A program made the position numbers and the translations under genes. DNA of 64,000 bases from Legionella sp. (GTDB lineage Bacteria; Pseudomonadota; Gammaproteobacteria; Legionellales; Legionellaceae): the NCBI GenBank assembly GCA_031291115.1, contig JARLJQ010000006.1:19765-83764 (forward strand). The letters run 5' to 3'. The notes below the pieces were generated by a model that did no database searches, was not told where the DNA came from, and worked only from the letters and a program-made list of their open reading frames with translations. This document shows positions 1-9,248 of the stretch, piece after piece (the first letter of the stretch is position 1; every line of letters begins with the position of its first letter).

Positions 1-2
1 CT

Positions 3-1004
3 TCTGAAGGGGAGACTCCAGAGGTAGAGACTCAAAAATCTGCCAGCGCAAAATCCCCACGTAAAAAAGCAAAGAATGAAAAACAGAATGAAGTGGATAT
101 GTCTGTTGAAACGATTGTGACCTTCGAAGAGAGTGAAGTAAAAACCTTAAACTTTTCCTCTCAAGAGCGCATAGTTAAAGGCAAATTGCCTGTATTAGAC
201 CGAATTTATGACCGTGCCGTACGCTCGTTTGCAGCAGATATTTATCAGCTGACTGCTAAAGACTTTGATATCTCCCAAGATCAGCTGCTAATTATCAGAC
301 ATCGCGAATTTATGGAGAGTTTACCCAATCCAAGTTTAATGAGCATTTATAAATTTAAACCTTTGCGCGGTAAAGGGATTATTTTATTTGACAGTACTTT
401 TGTTTACGATTTAGTTGATTACTATTTTGGTGGCAGCACACAATTTCTGGCGCAAAAAGACCGTACCGATTTTACTGCAACCGAATTGCGTGTGATGGAA
501 GTAGTTACGACCAAGCTGGTTGCTGATTTAACTTTGGCCTGGAAGCCCATTATTCAATTGGACATTTCGAAAGTTAACGATGAAACAAACCCCCAATTGG
601 TGAATATAGCTGAACCTGATGAAATGTTACTGGTGGTTAGGTTTTCACTGAATTTTGGCAAAGAAGTGGGCGATTTTTATTTTATTGTGCCTTATTCCAT
701 GGTCGAGCCGATTAAGGAGCAATTGGAATTAGGTGCTTCTCGTCCCGATGACGAAATTGATCCAAACTGGGTTAAATCATTAAAAGAAGAGTTAATGGAT
801 GTGACGCTCACTGTAAGCTCCGCAATGGCACAGGCCAACAGCAGTTTAGGCGCTGTAATGGAATGGCAAGCAGGTGATTTTATACCGATGGACATAAAGG
901 AAATAGTTACTTTAGATGTTGAAGGAACGCCTGGTTTTACAGCGACTTTAGGTACTGCCAATGAAAAACGTGCATTAAAAATAATAAAAAATATTAGTTA
1001 TTAG
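3..1004 (+). CDS. fliM: Flagellar motor switch protein FliM (5' end outside window)
   Basis: FliM is a C-ring switch protein linking CheY-type signals and FliN to motor rotation. The reading frame is open to the left edge, so the N-terminus is missing. A GTG at 93 and an ATG at 99 lie inside the frame but are probably internal, because about 30 charged, Lys-rich codons precede them in the same frame. The visible part has the FliM middle domain (a YYFGGSTQF segment resembling the FliM FGG motif) and a C-terminal SpoA domain (roughly the last 80 residues, with GDFIPMD). fliN follows after 9 bases, which fits the standard fliM-fliN order. Family assignment is secure; the true start cannot be seen. 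Confidence 0.93.
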   Translation, partial: SEGETPEVETQKSASAKSPRKKAKNEKQNEVDMSVETIVTFEESEVKTLNFSSQERIVKGKLPVLDRIYDRAVRSFAADIYQLTAKDFDISQDQLLIIRHREFMESLPNPSLMSIYKFKPLRGKGIILFDSTFVYDLVDYYFGGSTQFLAQKDRTDFTATELRVMEVVTTKLVADLTLAWKPIIQLDISKVNDETNPQLVNIAEPDEMLLVVRFSLNFGKEVGDFYFIVPYSMVEPIKEQLELGASRPDDEIDPNWVKSLKEELMDVTLTVSSAMAQANSSLGAVMEWQAGDFIPMDIKEIVTLDVEGTPGFTATLGTANEKRALKIIKNISY

Positions 1005-1013
1005 GGGATTGGG

Positions 1014-1334
1014 ATGGCGCAAGATTCAGCAATTGAACAAAAACAAATAAATTCATTGCCTCAGGATGCTGACAGTGAAAAAATGGATTTAATTTTAGAC
1101 ATACCAGTATCCATTACCGTAGAAATTGGTCGTACTAAAATGACTATTCGCAATTTATTGCAATTAAACCAGGGCGGTATTGTGCCACTGGATCGTTTAG
1201 CAGGGGATCCTTTAGATGTATTAGTTAATGGAACTCTGGTTGCTCATGGCGAAGTAGTAGTAGTCAATGATAAATTTGGTGTGCGTTTGACTGACATCGT
1301 AAGTAAGGCTGAGCGGATTAAACGACTAAGATGA
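1014..1334 (+). CDS. fliN: Flagellar motor switch protein FliN
   Basis: FliN is the C-ring component that forms the bottom of the switch with FliM. The 106-residue protein is almost entirely one SpoA domain (about residues 25-100), with the typical RTKMTIRNLLQLNQGGIVPLD pattern broken here into VEIGRTKMTIRNLLQL and GGIVPLD. A short polar N-terminus precedes it. It lies 9 bases after fliM, and its stop overlaps the fliO start (ATGA), so the genes are probably translationally coupled. The length is usual for FliN. A SpoA-only type III secretion protein would be the alternative, but the flagellar neighbours exclude it. Confidence 0.95.
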   Translation: MAQDSAIEQKQINSLPQDADSEKMDLILDIPVSITVEIGRTKMTIRNLLQLNQGGIVPLDRLAGDPLDVLVNGTLVAHGEVVVVNDKFGVRLTDIVSKAERIKRLR

Positions 1335-1669
1335 TTCAGCATGCATTAACTCAAGGTGAGCTCCTGCGTGTTGCAGTGGGCTTGCTGTCGGTTTTACTAC
1401 TCATCATTGCATTATCCTGGATAGTGAAGCGTTTACATGGTGTGCATTTAGGTTTCTCTAAAGGATTTCAATCCATTGCCAGCATGATTTTAGGACCTAA
1501 GGAAAAAATAACGCTCTTGAAAGTAGGGACGCGTTATTTGCTATTAGGCTCCGGTTCCGGTCATGTCACACTTCTGTACGATTTTGGTGAACAGTTACCT
1601 TTAGGATTTGATTTGGCAAACAAACTTTCATTTGCCGAATTACTTAAATCAGCGGTGGCAAAGTCATAA
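1331..1669 (+). CDS. fliO: Flagellar biosynthesis protein FliO
   Basis: FliO is a small inner-membrane protein that assists assembly of the FliP ring of the flagellar export gate. The 112-residue product has one membrane segment (about residues 12-32, [18 protein letters not shown]) followed by a cytoplasmic domain with [15 protein letters not shown], the part usually conserved in FliO. It overlaps fliN by four bases and is followed directly by fliP, the standard fliNOPQR order. Sequence conservation in this family is low, so position supports the call as much as sequence does. Confidence 0.9.
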   Translation: MIQHALTQGELLRVAVGLLSVLLLIIALSWIVKRLHGVHLGFSKGFQSIASMILGPKEKITLLKVGTRYLLLGSGSGHVTLLYDFGEQLPLGFDLANKLSFAELLKSAVAKS

Positions 1670-1670
1670 T

Positions 1671-2417
1671 ATGAAAATAAAGCATTATTTAATCCTTTTG
1701 GTTTTATTCAGTTTGTTACCTTTCGCATTACAGGCAGCTCCTTTATCTTTACCTGCTGTAACCGTACAGCCAGGAAATAATGGCGCTCAATCATACAGCG
1801 TAAACTTGCAAATTTTGATTTTTATGACCGCGTTGACAGTTTTGCCAGGCATGTTGATGGCAATGACGGCGTTTACGCGAATTATTATCGTCTTGTCTAT
1901 ATTACGTCAGGCAATCGGTTTGGCACAGGCACCTACTAACCAAATTTTGATTGGTATTGCCTTGTTTATGACTTATTTTGTGATGGCTCCGGTTTTTAAT
2001 GAAATTAATGATAAGGCAGTGCAACCTTATTTGGCTGAAAAATTAGAGTTTTCGCAAGCAATTGACAACGCCCAAAAGCCTTTGCGTGCATTTATGTTAA
2101 ATCAGACACGTAAAAATGATTTAGCCTTATTTGAAAAATTTGCTAATACAAAACCTTCGTCTTTAAATGATGTGCCTTTAAGTGTGGTTATTCCAGCATT
2201 TATAACCAGTGAATTAAAAACTGCATTTCAAATTGGTTTTATTTTATTTTTACCTTTTTTGATTATTGATATGGTCGTGTCGAGTGTATTGATGGCCATG
2301 GGTATGATGATGTTGTCTCCATTAATTATTTCCCTACCATTTAAGATTATGCTTTTTGTGATGGTGGATGGCTGGACTTTGGTTTTGGGATCACTGGCAT
2401 CGAGCTTTGTTGTTTAG
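1671..2417 (+). CDS. fliP: Flagellar export gate protein FliP
   Basis: FliP forms, with FliQ and FliR, the export channel of the flagellar type III apparatus in the inner membrane. I place the start at ATG 1671 (248 residues) rather than at an upstream in-frame codon at 1608, because 1671 gives a clean signal peptide ([19 protein letters not shown]) as FliP proteins have. The conserved core is present: [37 protein letters not shown] and the [16 protein letters not shown] signature. The gene begins one base after the fliO stop. It is separated from fliQ by 238 bp holding two copies of a palindromic repeat, which is unusual inside this operon. Confidence 0.96.
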   Translation: MKIKHYLILLVLFSLLPFALQAAPLSLPAVTVQPGNNGAQSYSVNLQILIFMTALTVLPGMLMAMTAFTRIIIVLSILRQAIGLAQAPTNQILIGIALFMTYFVMAPVFNEINDKAVQPYLAEKLEFSQAIDNAQKPLRAFMLNQTRKNDLALFEKFANTKPSSLNDVPLSVVIPAFITSELKTAFQIGFILFLPFLIIDMVVSSVLMAMGMMMLSPLIISLPFKIMLFVMVDGWTLVLGSLASSFVV

Positions 2418-2425
2418 ATGACATT

Positions 2426-2507
2426 GTCGTCCTGAGCGTAGCGAAGGATCTCCTGAATGTGGCGCAGTACTATTCGGCGGGAGGTCCTTCGCTACGCTCT
2501 GGATGAC
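2426..2507. repeat. Palindromic intergenic repeat, copy 1
   Basis: An 82-bp imperfect palindrome. The left arm contains GAGCGTAGCGAAGGA and the right arm its complement TCCTTCGCTACGCTC; the outer ends are GTCGTCC and GGATGAC. The central 25-30 bases are not conserved between copies. It lies between fliP and fliQ, so if fliP-fliQ is cotranscribed, the mRNA would carry this hairpin. Confidence 0.9.
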
Positions 2508-2530
2508 GGGTGTTTTTGCTTAGAATGCTC

Positions 2531-2614
2531 GTCGTCCTGAGCGTAGCGAAGGATCTCCTGAATGTGTGGCACAGTGCTATTCGACGGGAGGTTCTTCGCT
2601 ACGCTCTGGATGAC
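2531..2614. repeat. Palindromic intergenic repeat, copy 2
   Basis: A second copy in the same orientation, 23 bp after copy 1, with the same left arm (GAGCGTAGCGAAGGA) and a right arm TTCTTCGCTACGCTC that has one mismatch. The spacer resembles that of copy 1 (AATGTGTGGCACAGTGCTATTC), so the pair probably arose by local duplication. Confidence 0.9.
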
Positions 2615-2655
2615 GGACCATTTGACGGAATTTTTTTGTATTAAAGGAGAGGGCT

Positions 2656-2925
2656 ATGACCCCAGAAACGGTAGTTTCTTTATTCGCTGAAGGCGTTTAC
2701 GTCATGCTGCTGCTTATTTCTGTATTGATAGTTCCTGGTCTAATTGTGGGTTTAGTTGTTGCGATGTTCCAAGCCGCCACGCAAATTAATGAATCGAGTT
2801 TAAGTTTTATTCCTAAATTATTCGTTACCTTTATCGTTTTGGTATTAGCAGGGCCTTGGCTCTTAAAAACAATGGTGAACTATACCGACTCATTAATCAG
2901 CAACATTCCTTATTTGATAGGTTAG
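2656..2925 (+). CDS. fliQ: Flagellar export gate protein FliQ
   Basis: FliQ is a small helical-hairpin protein that packs around the FliP-FliR export channel. The 89-residue product has two long hydrophobic segments (about 16-38 and 52-75) joined by the conserved MFQAATQINESSLSFIPK loop, the hallmark of the family. A strong ribosome binding site (AAAGGAGAGGG) precedes ATG 2656; having its own good site makes sense because the preceding 238 bp contain two hairpin repeats. fliR follows after 6 bases. Confidence 0.96.
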   Translation: MTPETVVSLFAEGVYVMLLLISVLIVPGLIVGLVVAMFQAATQINESSLSFIPKLFVTFIVLVLAGPWLLKTMVNYTDSLISNIPYLIG

Positions 2926-2931
2926 CGACTC

Positions 2932-3702
2932 ATGGATTTGGATTATCAAACAATGATACGCATGGCCAGTCAGGTTATATGGCCGTTTGGACGTATTGGC
3001 GGATTATTGCTTTCGGTCCCAGTCTTTTCTTCAGTTTTAATACCCAGCAGAATTAGGGTCCTTTTTTTATTTGTTTTGAGCTGGGTTTGCGCACCCCTCG
3101 TACCTGCAGAGCTGACTTTTCTTGATTTTAATGGCTTATATATTATCTACATACTGCAAGAGCTGTTTTTAGGTGTATTAATGGGTTTTGTACTGCAACT
3201 GGCATTTCAGGTATTCATTATTGGCGGACAAATTATAGCAATGCAAGCCGGAATGGGATTTGCGGTGATGGTCGATCCTGCCAGTAAAGCCAGTGTTCCT
3301 TTGGTTGGTCAGTTGTATTTATTTATGTTGACGTTAATTTTTTTAGCTTTAAATGGACATTTAGCGATTATTGATGCATTAATGGAAAGCTTTAAAGTGA
3401 TGCCAGTAGGGCAGGTGTCTGTATCACATTCCATGGTATGGTATGTAATTTCAATTTCCAGCTGGATGTTTAAGAAAGCTTTATTGATTTCCATCCCTGC
3501 TTTGTTATCCTTACTTGTGGTCAGCTTATCCTTTGGGGTGATGGCACGTGCAGCACCGCAGTTGAATATATTTTCATTAGGTTTTCCCATTACCTTATTA
3601 ATGGGGATGGTTATTATTAAAGTCGGCTTGCCCAGTGTTGCGGCACAAATGGCAGATATCATTGACGATGGAATGCGTTTTATTACAGGAATGTTACACT
3701 GA
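2932..3702 (+). CDS. fliR: Flagellar export gate protein FliR
   Basis: FliR caps the export gate ring formed with FliP and FliQ and contacts FlhB. The 256-residue product is hydrophobic throughout, with about six membrane segments. It carries the family features GFVLQLAFQVFIIGGQIIAM, the MGFAVMVDP stretch, and APQLNIFSLGFP near the C-terminal end. The length is typical. The stop codon overlaps the flhB start by one base (TGATG), so the two are likely coupled in translation. Confidence 0.96.
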   Translation: MDLDYQTMIRMASQVIWPFGRIGGLLLSVPVFSSVLIPSRIRVLFLFVLSWVCAPLVPAELTFLDFNGLYIIYILQELFLGVLMGFVLQLAFQVFIIGGQIIAMQAGMGFAVMVDPASKASVPLVGQLYLFMLTLIFLALNGHLAIIDALMESFKVMPVGQVSVSHSMVWYVISISSWMFKKALLISIPALLSLLVVSLSFGVMARAAPQLNIFSLGFPITLLMGMVIIKVGLPSVAAQMADIIDDGMRFITGMLH

Positions 3703-4847
3703 TGTCAGAAAACGATAGTGCAGAGGAAAAGACCGAACAGCCCTCGCCCAAACGTCTTAAAGAAGCGCGGGAGAAAGGGCAAGTAGCACGTTCCAAAGAC
3801 TTTAACACCACGGTTTCCTTGCTTTTGACTGCGGTGGGTTTTCTTACCTTCGGAAAACATCTATCAGATCAGCTGGCGCAAATGATGCGTCAAGCCTTCG
3901 AATTCAATCTGTCCATGCTGATTACTCCTACAGCCAGCATTGAACGTTTATTTGCTTTATCCAAAATGGCATTTTATGCCTTGGTGCCTTTATTGATTGT
4001 GATATTTCTCGTCTCACTGGCAGCACCAATACTCTTGGGTGGCTGGGTTTTTAGTGCGCAGGTACTACAACCAAAGTTTTCTCGATTAAATTTATTTAAA
4101 GGACTTAAGCGCATGGTGTCGCTTAAAAACTTTGTTGAAATGATTAAATCGTTTTTTAAATTCGTCTTAGTGGCTGGTGTGGCCATTTTAGTTCTTAAAA
4201 CTCAAGTTCCAGTCTTATTAGCTTTAGCCCACGCACCTATTGAAACAGCAATTAGTAGTGGCGCATTAATTGTAGTGAAATGCTTTCTTTGGGTTTCTGC
4301 AAGCTTGCTCTTAATTGCACTGGTTGATGTCCCTTTTCAATTGTACGAGCATAATAAAGGTCTGAAAATGACCAAGCAGGAATTAAGGGATGAATATAAA
4401 GAAACTGAAGGGAAACCTGAAGTTAAAAACGCCATTCGTCGTGCGCAGCAAGAAATATCAAGAAGACGCATGATGGCAGAACTGCCTAAAGCAAATGTGG
4501 TTTTAACTAACCCAACACACTATGCCGTAGCAATCGTTTATAAAGAAAAAGGAAGCAAAGCCCCTGTAGTCATTGCCAAAGGAAAAAATCTGATCGCGTT
4601 ACAAATCAATAAATTGGCACGTGAACATGATATCCCCATCATTTCCATACCGCCTTTAGCTCGAGCACTTTATTTTTCAACCAAATTAAACAAAGAAATA
4701 CCCAGGGGGCTTTACGTTGCTGTAGCACAAGTATTAGCGTATGTATTTCAACTACGTGATAAAAAACGCTACGACCATAAACCCGATATATTACAAAACG
4801 TACCCATTCCACCTGAATTAGTACGAGAAGCAGAGGAAGAGGCTTAA
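3702..4847 (+). CDS. flhB: Flagellar export specificity switch protein FlhB
   Basis: FlhB switches the export apparatus from rod/hook to filament substrates by cleaving itself. The 381-residue protein starts with the usual acidic and Lys-rich tail (EEKTEQPSPKRLKEAREKGQ). It has four membrane segments in residues 30-215, a linker with KMTKQELRDEYKETEG, and the cytoplasmic domain with the self-cleavage motif N270-P271-T272-H273. All residues needed for cleavage between N270 and P271 are present. It overlaps fliR and flhA by one base each. A type III secretion homologue (SctU) is the only alternative, and the neighbours rule it out. Confidence 0.97.
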   Translation: MSENDSAEEKTEQPSPKRLKEAREKGQVARSKDFNTTVSLLLTAVGFLTFGKHLSDQLAQMMRQAFEFNLSMLITPTASIERLFALSKMAFYALVPLLIVIFLVSLAAPILLGGWVFSAQVLQPKFSRLNLFKGLKRMVSLKNFVEMIKSFFKFVLVAGVAILVLKTQVPVLLALAHAPIETAISSGALIVVKCFLWVSASLLLIALVDVPFQLYEHNKGLKMTKQELRDEYKETEGKPEVKNAIRRAQQEISRRRMMAELPKANVVLTNPTHYAVAIVYKEKGSKAPVVIAKGKNLIALQINKLAREHDIPIISIPPLARALYFSTKLNKEIPRGLYVAVAQVLAYVFQLRDKKRYDHKPDILQNVPIPPELVREAEEEA

Positions 4848-6931
4848 TGAATAATGCGTTACAACAGTTGCAGTTTTGGATGCGACAAGGCTTAGGTACA
4901 CCATTGATGCTTGTGGTCATGCTGGCCATGATGATGCTGCCCATGCCCCCATTTTTGCTGGACGTGTTTTTTACTTTTAATATTGCTTTATCTTTAGTGG
5001 TGTTATTGGCGGTAATTTACAGCGAAAGGCCTTTGGATTTTGCAGTATTTCCAACGGTAATTTTACTTGCTACTTTGTTACGACTTGGCTTGAACGTGGC
5101 TTCAACCCGGGTAGTCTTACTTAATGGTCATAATGGTACGGATGCTGCGGGTCATGTAATTCAATCCTTTGGTGAGGTAGTTATCGGTGGGAATTACGCG
5201 GTTGGTCTGGTTGTTTTTATGATTTTGCTGGTTATTAACTTTGTGGTGGTAACCAAAGGTGCGGGGCGTGTATCGGAAGTAAGTGCTCGTTTTACTTTGG
5301 ATTCTTTACCCGGAAAACAAATGGCTATTGATGCTGATTTGAACGCCGGTATTATCAATCAAGAACAAGCGGTGAAACGTCGTGTGGAAGTAGCTCAAGA
5401 AGCTGATTTTTACGGCTCTATGGATGGTGCCAGCAAATTCGTGCGTGGAGACGCGGTTGCAGGGATATTAATTCTGGTTGTGAACATGGTTGGTGGTTTG
5501 TTGATAGGTGTATTCCAACACTCAATGACAGTCTCTGACGCCCTACACAACTACATCTTGTTAACCATCGGAGACGGTCTGGTAGCACAAGTTCCATCGC
5601 TGGTTTTATCTACTGCTGCCGCAATTCTTGTGACACGTGTATCCAGTGCTCAAAATATGGGGCATGAGGTTATTGCACAGGTCTTTGCTAACCCTCGCTC
5701 TTTGATAATTACCTCCGCGATTATTGGTGTGATAGGACTTATTCCTGGCATGCCGCATGTGGCTTTTATTATGCTTTCTGTTGGGCTTGCTGGAATTGCC
5801 TACTTATTTGTTCATAAAGTAAAAGACAAACGTGATCTAATAAAGACGAAACAAGAAGCGGAGTCTACTGTCATTCCTGCCTCTGGGGCCTCATCAGAAT
5901 TATCTTGGGATGATGTAAATCCAGTAGATGTAATCAGTCTGGAAGTAGGCTACCGCTTGATTCCCTTGGTTGATAATACTCAAGGCGGTGTGTTACTGAC
6001 ACGTATTAAAGGCGTGCGTAAGAAAATTTCGCAAGAATTAGGCTTTTTAATACCTTCAGTTCATGTTCGCGATAATTTAGACTTGAAACCGAACCAATAC
6101 CGTATAAGTCTTGCTGGTGTCATTATGGGTGAGGCGGTGATTCACCCGGATCGTTCTTTGGCAATTAATCCAGGGCAGGTTTTTGGTGAGCTGGAAGGAA
6201 TAAAAGGCCATGATCCGGCGTTTGGTATGGAAGCAGTTTGGATTAACGAAAATCAAAAAGAACAGGCACATACTTTGGGTTACACCGTAGTGGATGTATC
6301 TACAGTGGTCGCTACTCATTTAAGTCAGATTTTAGAGCGCAACAGCCAACAGCTATTAGGCCATGAAGAAACGCAGCAATTACTGGATAAACTGGCTGTA
6401 AGCTCTCCTAAACTAGTTAAAGAATTAGTACCTGATGGACTTTCTTTGGGATTGGTTAGCAAAGTGTTACAAGGTTTGCTGGTGGAGCATATTCCATTAA
6501 CTGACACACGCACTATTGTCGAAACTTTGGCGGAAATGGCGCCTAAATCTAAAGACCCAGAATTTTTAATCAGTCAGGTTCGTATTTCTCTATCTCGCTT
6601 AATCACTCAGAAAATCAGCGGCATGAATGAAGAGTTGCCTATCATTACTTTAAAACCTGAGCTTGAGCAATTATTACAAAATACCATTCAGAACAGCGGT
6701 ACGAATGGCGTCAATTTTGAGCCCGGAATGGCAGATAAAATCCAGCACTCATTAACGCAACTGGCACTTCAGCAGCAAGCAAAACATGAAAGCTCAGTAT
6801 TGGTAGTGCAGCCTGGAATACGTTCGGTATTGGCGCGATTTGTACGTAATATATCTACTGATTTTCATGTTTTGTCGTATCAGGAAATTCCTGATAACAA
6901 GCAAATAAGAATAGTTGGAACCGTGGGGTAG
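4847..6931 (+). CDS. flhA: Flagellar export protein FlhA
   Basis: FlhA is the large export-gate component that docks chaperone-substrate complexes and uses the proton-motive force. At 694 residues it has the usual length. Residues 1-330 hold about eight membrane segments, and the FHIPEP-family signature (RVSEVSARF, LPGKQMAIDADL) lies at about 140-170. The rest is the soluble nonameric domain. The start overlaps the flhB stop by one base (TAATG). A 244-bp gap with no gene follows before flhF, so the fliM-flhA transcript may end here. Confidence 0.97.
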   Translation: MNNALQQLQFWMRQGLGTPLMLVVMLAMMMLPMPPFLLDVFFTFNIALSLVVLLAVIYSERPLDFAVFPTVILLATLLRLGLNVASTRVVLLNGHNGTDAAGHVIQSFGEVVIGGNYAVGLVVFMILLVINFVVVTKGAGRVSEVSARFTLDSLPGKQMAIDADLNAGIINQEQAVKRRVEVAQEADFYGSMDGASKFVRGDAVAGILILVVNMVGGLLIGVFQHSMTVSDALHNYILLTIGDGLVAQVPSLVLSTAAAILVTRVSSAQNMGHEVIAQVFANPRSLIITSAIIGVIGLIPGMPHVAFIMLSVGLAGIAYLFVHKVKDKRDLIKTKQEAESTVIPASGASSELSWDDVNPVDVISLEVGYRLIPLVDNTQGGVLLTRIKGVRKKISQELGFLIPSVHVRDNLDLKPNQYRISLAGVIMGEAVIHPDRSLAINPGQVFGELEGIKGHDPAFGMEAVWINENQKEQAHTLGYTVVDVSTVVATHLSQILERNSQQLLGHEETQQLLDKLAVSSPKLVKELVPDGLSLGLVSKVLQGLLVEHIPLTDTRTIVETLAEMAPKSKDPEFLISQVRISLSRLITQKISGMNEELPIITLKPELEQLLQNTIQNSGTNGVNFEPGMADKIQHSLTQLALQQQAKHESSVLVVQPGIRSVLARFVRNISTDFHVLSYQEIPDNKQIRIVGTVG

Positions 6932-7081
6932 CAAACGCGTTGATTTTAAACAGGAATGTGCTTCTAAGCGTGTTGAATAATAGCTAGTTGGACAACTAAA
7001 AATCAATGTAATAAAACCCACGTATTTTTCAGAATTTTTGATGTAAAAACAATGATTCCGGGTTATATTAACTTGGGTAAT

Positions 7082-7105
7082 AACACCGCGGCGAGCCGCG
7101 GAATA
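7082..7105. other. GC-rich perfect hairpin in the flhA-flhF spacer
   Basis: The otherwise AT-rich 244-bp spacer contains CCGCGGCGAGCCGCGG, a 6-bp perfect stem with a four-base loop. No T-run follows, so it is not a standard intrinsic terminator; it could be an operator or an mRNA structure in the flhF leader. I see no convincing sigma-54 or sigma-28 promoter in the spacer. Confidence 0.4.
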
Positions 7106-7175
7106 ACGGAAGAGGTACTGAATCAACTTCATTTGATTTTGACGGTTGAGTACCCGTAATAGCAGGGGGAGCTTT

Positions 7176-8318
7176 ATGAAATTAAAACGATTTGTCGCTG
7201 CAGATACACGTACAGCCATGCAACAAATTAAGGCGACATTTGGTTCTGATGCAGTTATTTTGTCCAGTAGTGAAGTAGAAGGCGGTGTTGAGTTAGTTGC
7301 AGCAATTGATTTCGATGAAACCATTCTTTCCACTGAGGCAGCGGTTGCATGTGCTGAGCCAGCAAGCCAGGTCAACAAGTTTCAAGCGCAAACGCCGTTT
7401 GATGATTTACGTATGGAAATACAAACCTTACGAGGCATGCTCGAAGCACAGCTCAGAGGGACTGTAGGCGGAAACAGCGAACCATTACATACTGTTTTAC
7501 TACAAAAACTTTTATATCTTGGCGTCAGCCCAACCACAGCAGCTGCATGGACCAGACTAGTGCGTCCTGATTTAAATCAGCAGCGTGCTTGGCAATCTAT
7601 TTTAACCCACATTACCGAACAATTACCTATCCGTGATACACGTCGAATTGAAGAAGGCGGTATTTACGCATTTTTAGGCCCAACCGGCGTTGGTAAAACG
7701 ACAACTCTGGCTAAAATTGGCGCACGTTTTGCCTTACGTTTTGGTGCCGATAAATTAGGTATGGTTACTATGGATACCTACCGTATGGCGGCTCAAGAGC
7801 AATTAATGCTGTATGGAAAAATTTTAGGCGTACAAGTCTGTTTGGCACATGATGAAGTGTCTTTGGCACGCGTCTTACGTCAATTAAGCGATAAAAAACT
7901 GATTTTGATTGATACAGCCGGTATGAATCCATCGGATGAGCGTGTTGCGAGACAAATGCAAATTTTAAGTACTCATATGCAATCCATCTCCAAGGTTTTG
8001 GTTTTACCCGCAACAAGTCATTACCAGGTTTTGGTTGATGCAATCAACCGATATGAAACTAATTGCGTTGATCAGTGCATTTTAACCAAGCTCGATGAGG
8101 CACAAGCAATTGGTGGCGCCTTGAGCGCGGTCATTGAAACGGGTTTACGTGTGAGTTATTTAACCCACGGACAGCGTGTTCCAGAAGACATTAAAATGGC
8201 TACACGTCATCAACTGGTTGAGCTTTTTGCACAGCAAGAACAAAAATTATTTTCAAGTGATTTGAACGTTGTTAAAGAGCGAGCGAGTGTTGGGAGAGAA
8301 TATTATGTGGAAGCCTGA
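7176..8318 (+). CDS. flhF: Flagellar SRP-type GTPase FlhF
   Basis: FlhF is an SRP-family GTPase that sets the site of flagellar assembly at the cell pole. ATG 7176 is chosen because AGGGGGAG lies just upstream; an earlier in-frame TTG at 7146 has no such site. The 380-residue product begins with the conserved MKLKRFVAADTRTAMQQIK. It has the GTPase P-loop GPTGVGKTT at 168-176, the DTYRMAAQEQL motif, the DTAGM switch and the TKLDEA base-specificity motif. It overlaps flhG by 14 bases; FlhG normally regulates FlhF activity, so the pair is functionally linked. Confidence 0.95.
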   Translation: MKLKRFVAADTRTAMQQIKATFGSDAVILSSSEVEGGVELVAAIDFDETILSTEAAVACAEPASQVNKFQAQTPFDDLRMEIQTLRGMLEAQLRGTVGGNSEPLHTVLLQKLLYLGVSPTTAAAWTRLVRPDLNQQRAWQSILTHITEQLPIRDTRRIEEGGIYAFLGPTGVGKTTTLAKIGARFALRFGADKLGMVTMDTYRMAAQEQLMLYGKILGVQVCLAHDEVSLARVLRQLSDKKLILIDTAGMNPSDERVARQMQILSTHMQSISKVLVLPATSHYQVLVDAINRYETNCVDQCILTKLDEAQAIGGALSAVIETGLRVSYLTHGQRVPEDIKMATRHQLVELFAQQEQKLFSSDLNVVKERASVGREYYVEA

Positions 8319-9174
8319 CGACAGCATGGGCGATCAGGCCGCCGGACTTAGAAACATGTCGCGCATTAAGCCTGTGAAAGTAATTGCGGTTACAGCAGGC
8401 AAGGGCGGCGTCGGTAAAAGTAATGTCTCAGTAAATTTATCTCTTGCTTTAGCGCAACAGAATTATCGAGTGATGTTACTGGATGCCGATTTAGGTTTAG
8501 GTAATATTGATATTATGCTGGGCTTGCATACTCAATACGATCTCTCTCATGTGCTGAAAGGTGCGTGTCAGTTAGAGGATATTATCTTGCATGGCCCCCA
8601 TGGATTGAAAATCATTCCAGCTTCATCTGGAACTGAGTTTATGACTCAGCTTGGTCAAAGAAAACATGAGGCGGTTATTGATGCCTTTAATGAACTTACT
8701 CAACATCTGGATTATTTGATCATTGATACGGCCGCCGGAATTTCTGACACCGTGTTAAATTTCACCAGGTCTGCCCAGGAATTGATCGTTGTGGTTTGTG
8801 ATGAACCGACCTCTTTAACTGATGCTTATGCCGTAATTAAAGTCATGAGCAAACGTTATGGATGGAACAAGTTTCAAATTGTGGCCAATATGGTACGAAG
8901 TGAGAAGGATGGTCGTGATTTATTTAACAAATTATTCAAAGTTTCCGAGCAATTTCTGGATGTTCAACTAGACTATTTAGGAGCGATACCATTTGATGAA
9001 CATGTTCATAAGGCCGTAAAAAGTCAAAAACCGGTATTAATGTCTTATCCTGAATCAGCAGCGGCTGAGGCAATTAAAGAAATAGCATCTGGTGTTTTGA
9101 AATGGCCTTTTATGTCCCTTTTAGGTGGAAATACAAGTTTCTTTTTAGAGCGTTTAGTAATGGATGAAGTATAA
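8305..9174 (+). CDS. fleN: Flagellar number regulator FlhG/FleN (MinD-like ATPase)
   Basis: FlhG (FleN) is a MinD/ParA-type ATPase that limits the number of flagella by acting on FlhF and, in Pseudomonas-type systems, on the activator FleQ. The start ATG 8305 follows GGGAGAG and gives a 289-residue protein; a start at 8269 would overlap flhF further with no ribosome binding site. The deviant Walker A KGGVGKS spans 33-39. LLDADLGLGNID and IIDTAAGISD (Walker B region) follow. The C-terminus may carry the amphipathic membrane-binding helix usual for the family, but I did not resolve it. Confidence 0.93.
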   Translation: MWKPDDSMGDQAAGLRNMSRIKPVKVIAVTAGKGGVGKSNVSVNLSLALAQQNYRVMLLDADLGLGNIDIMLGLHTQYDLSHVLKGACQLEDIILHGPHGLKIIPASSGTEFMTQLGQRKHEAVIDAFNELTQHLDYLIIDTAAGISDTVLNFTRSAQELIVVVCDEPTSLTDAYAVIKVMSKRYGWNKFQIVANMVRSEKDGRDLFNKLFKVSEQFLDVQLDYLGAIPFDEHVHKAVKSQKPVLMSYPESAAAEAIKEIASGVLKWPFMSLLGGNTSFFLERLVMDEV

Positions 9175-9248
9175 GAGCTGCATCACTATTCATGCTTTTT
9201 GTGAAGGCGTGGTCTTTATAAGATTATTTAGTGATTAAGGAGAGTATC

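Noticed and set aside
692..961. Open frame on the - strand within fliM
   Set aside because: It is a shadow of the clearly coding + frame, without ribosome binding site or recognisable product.
6932..7175. Sigma-54 or sigma-28 promoter for flhF
   Set aside because: No TGGCA-N7-TGC or TAAA-N15-GCCGATAA match of acceptable quality was found.
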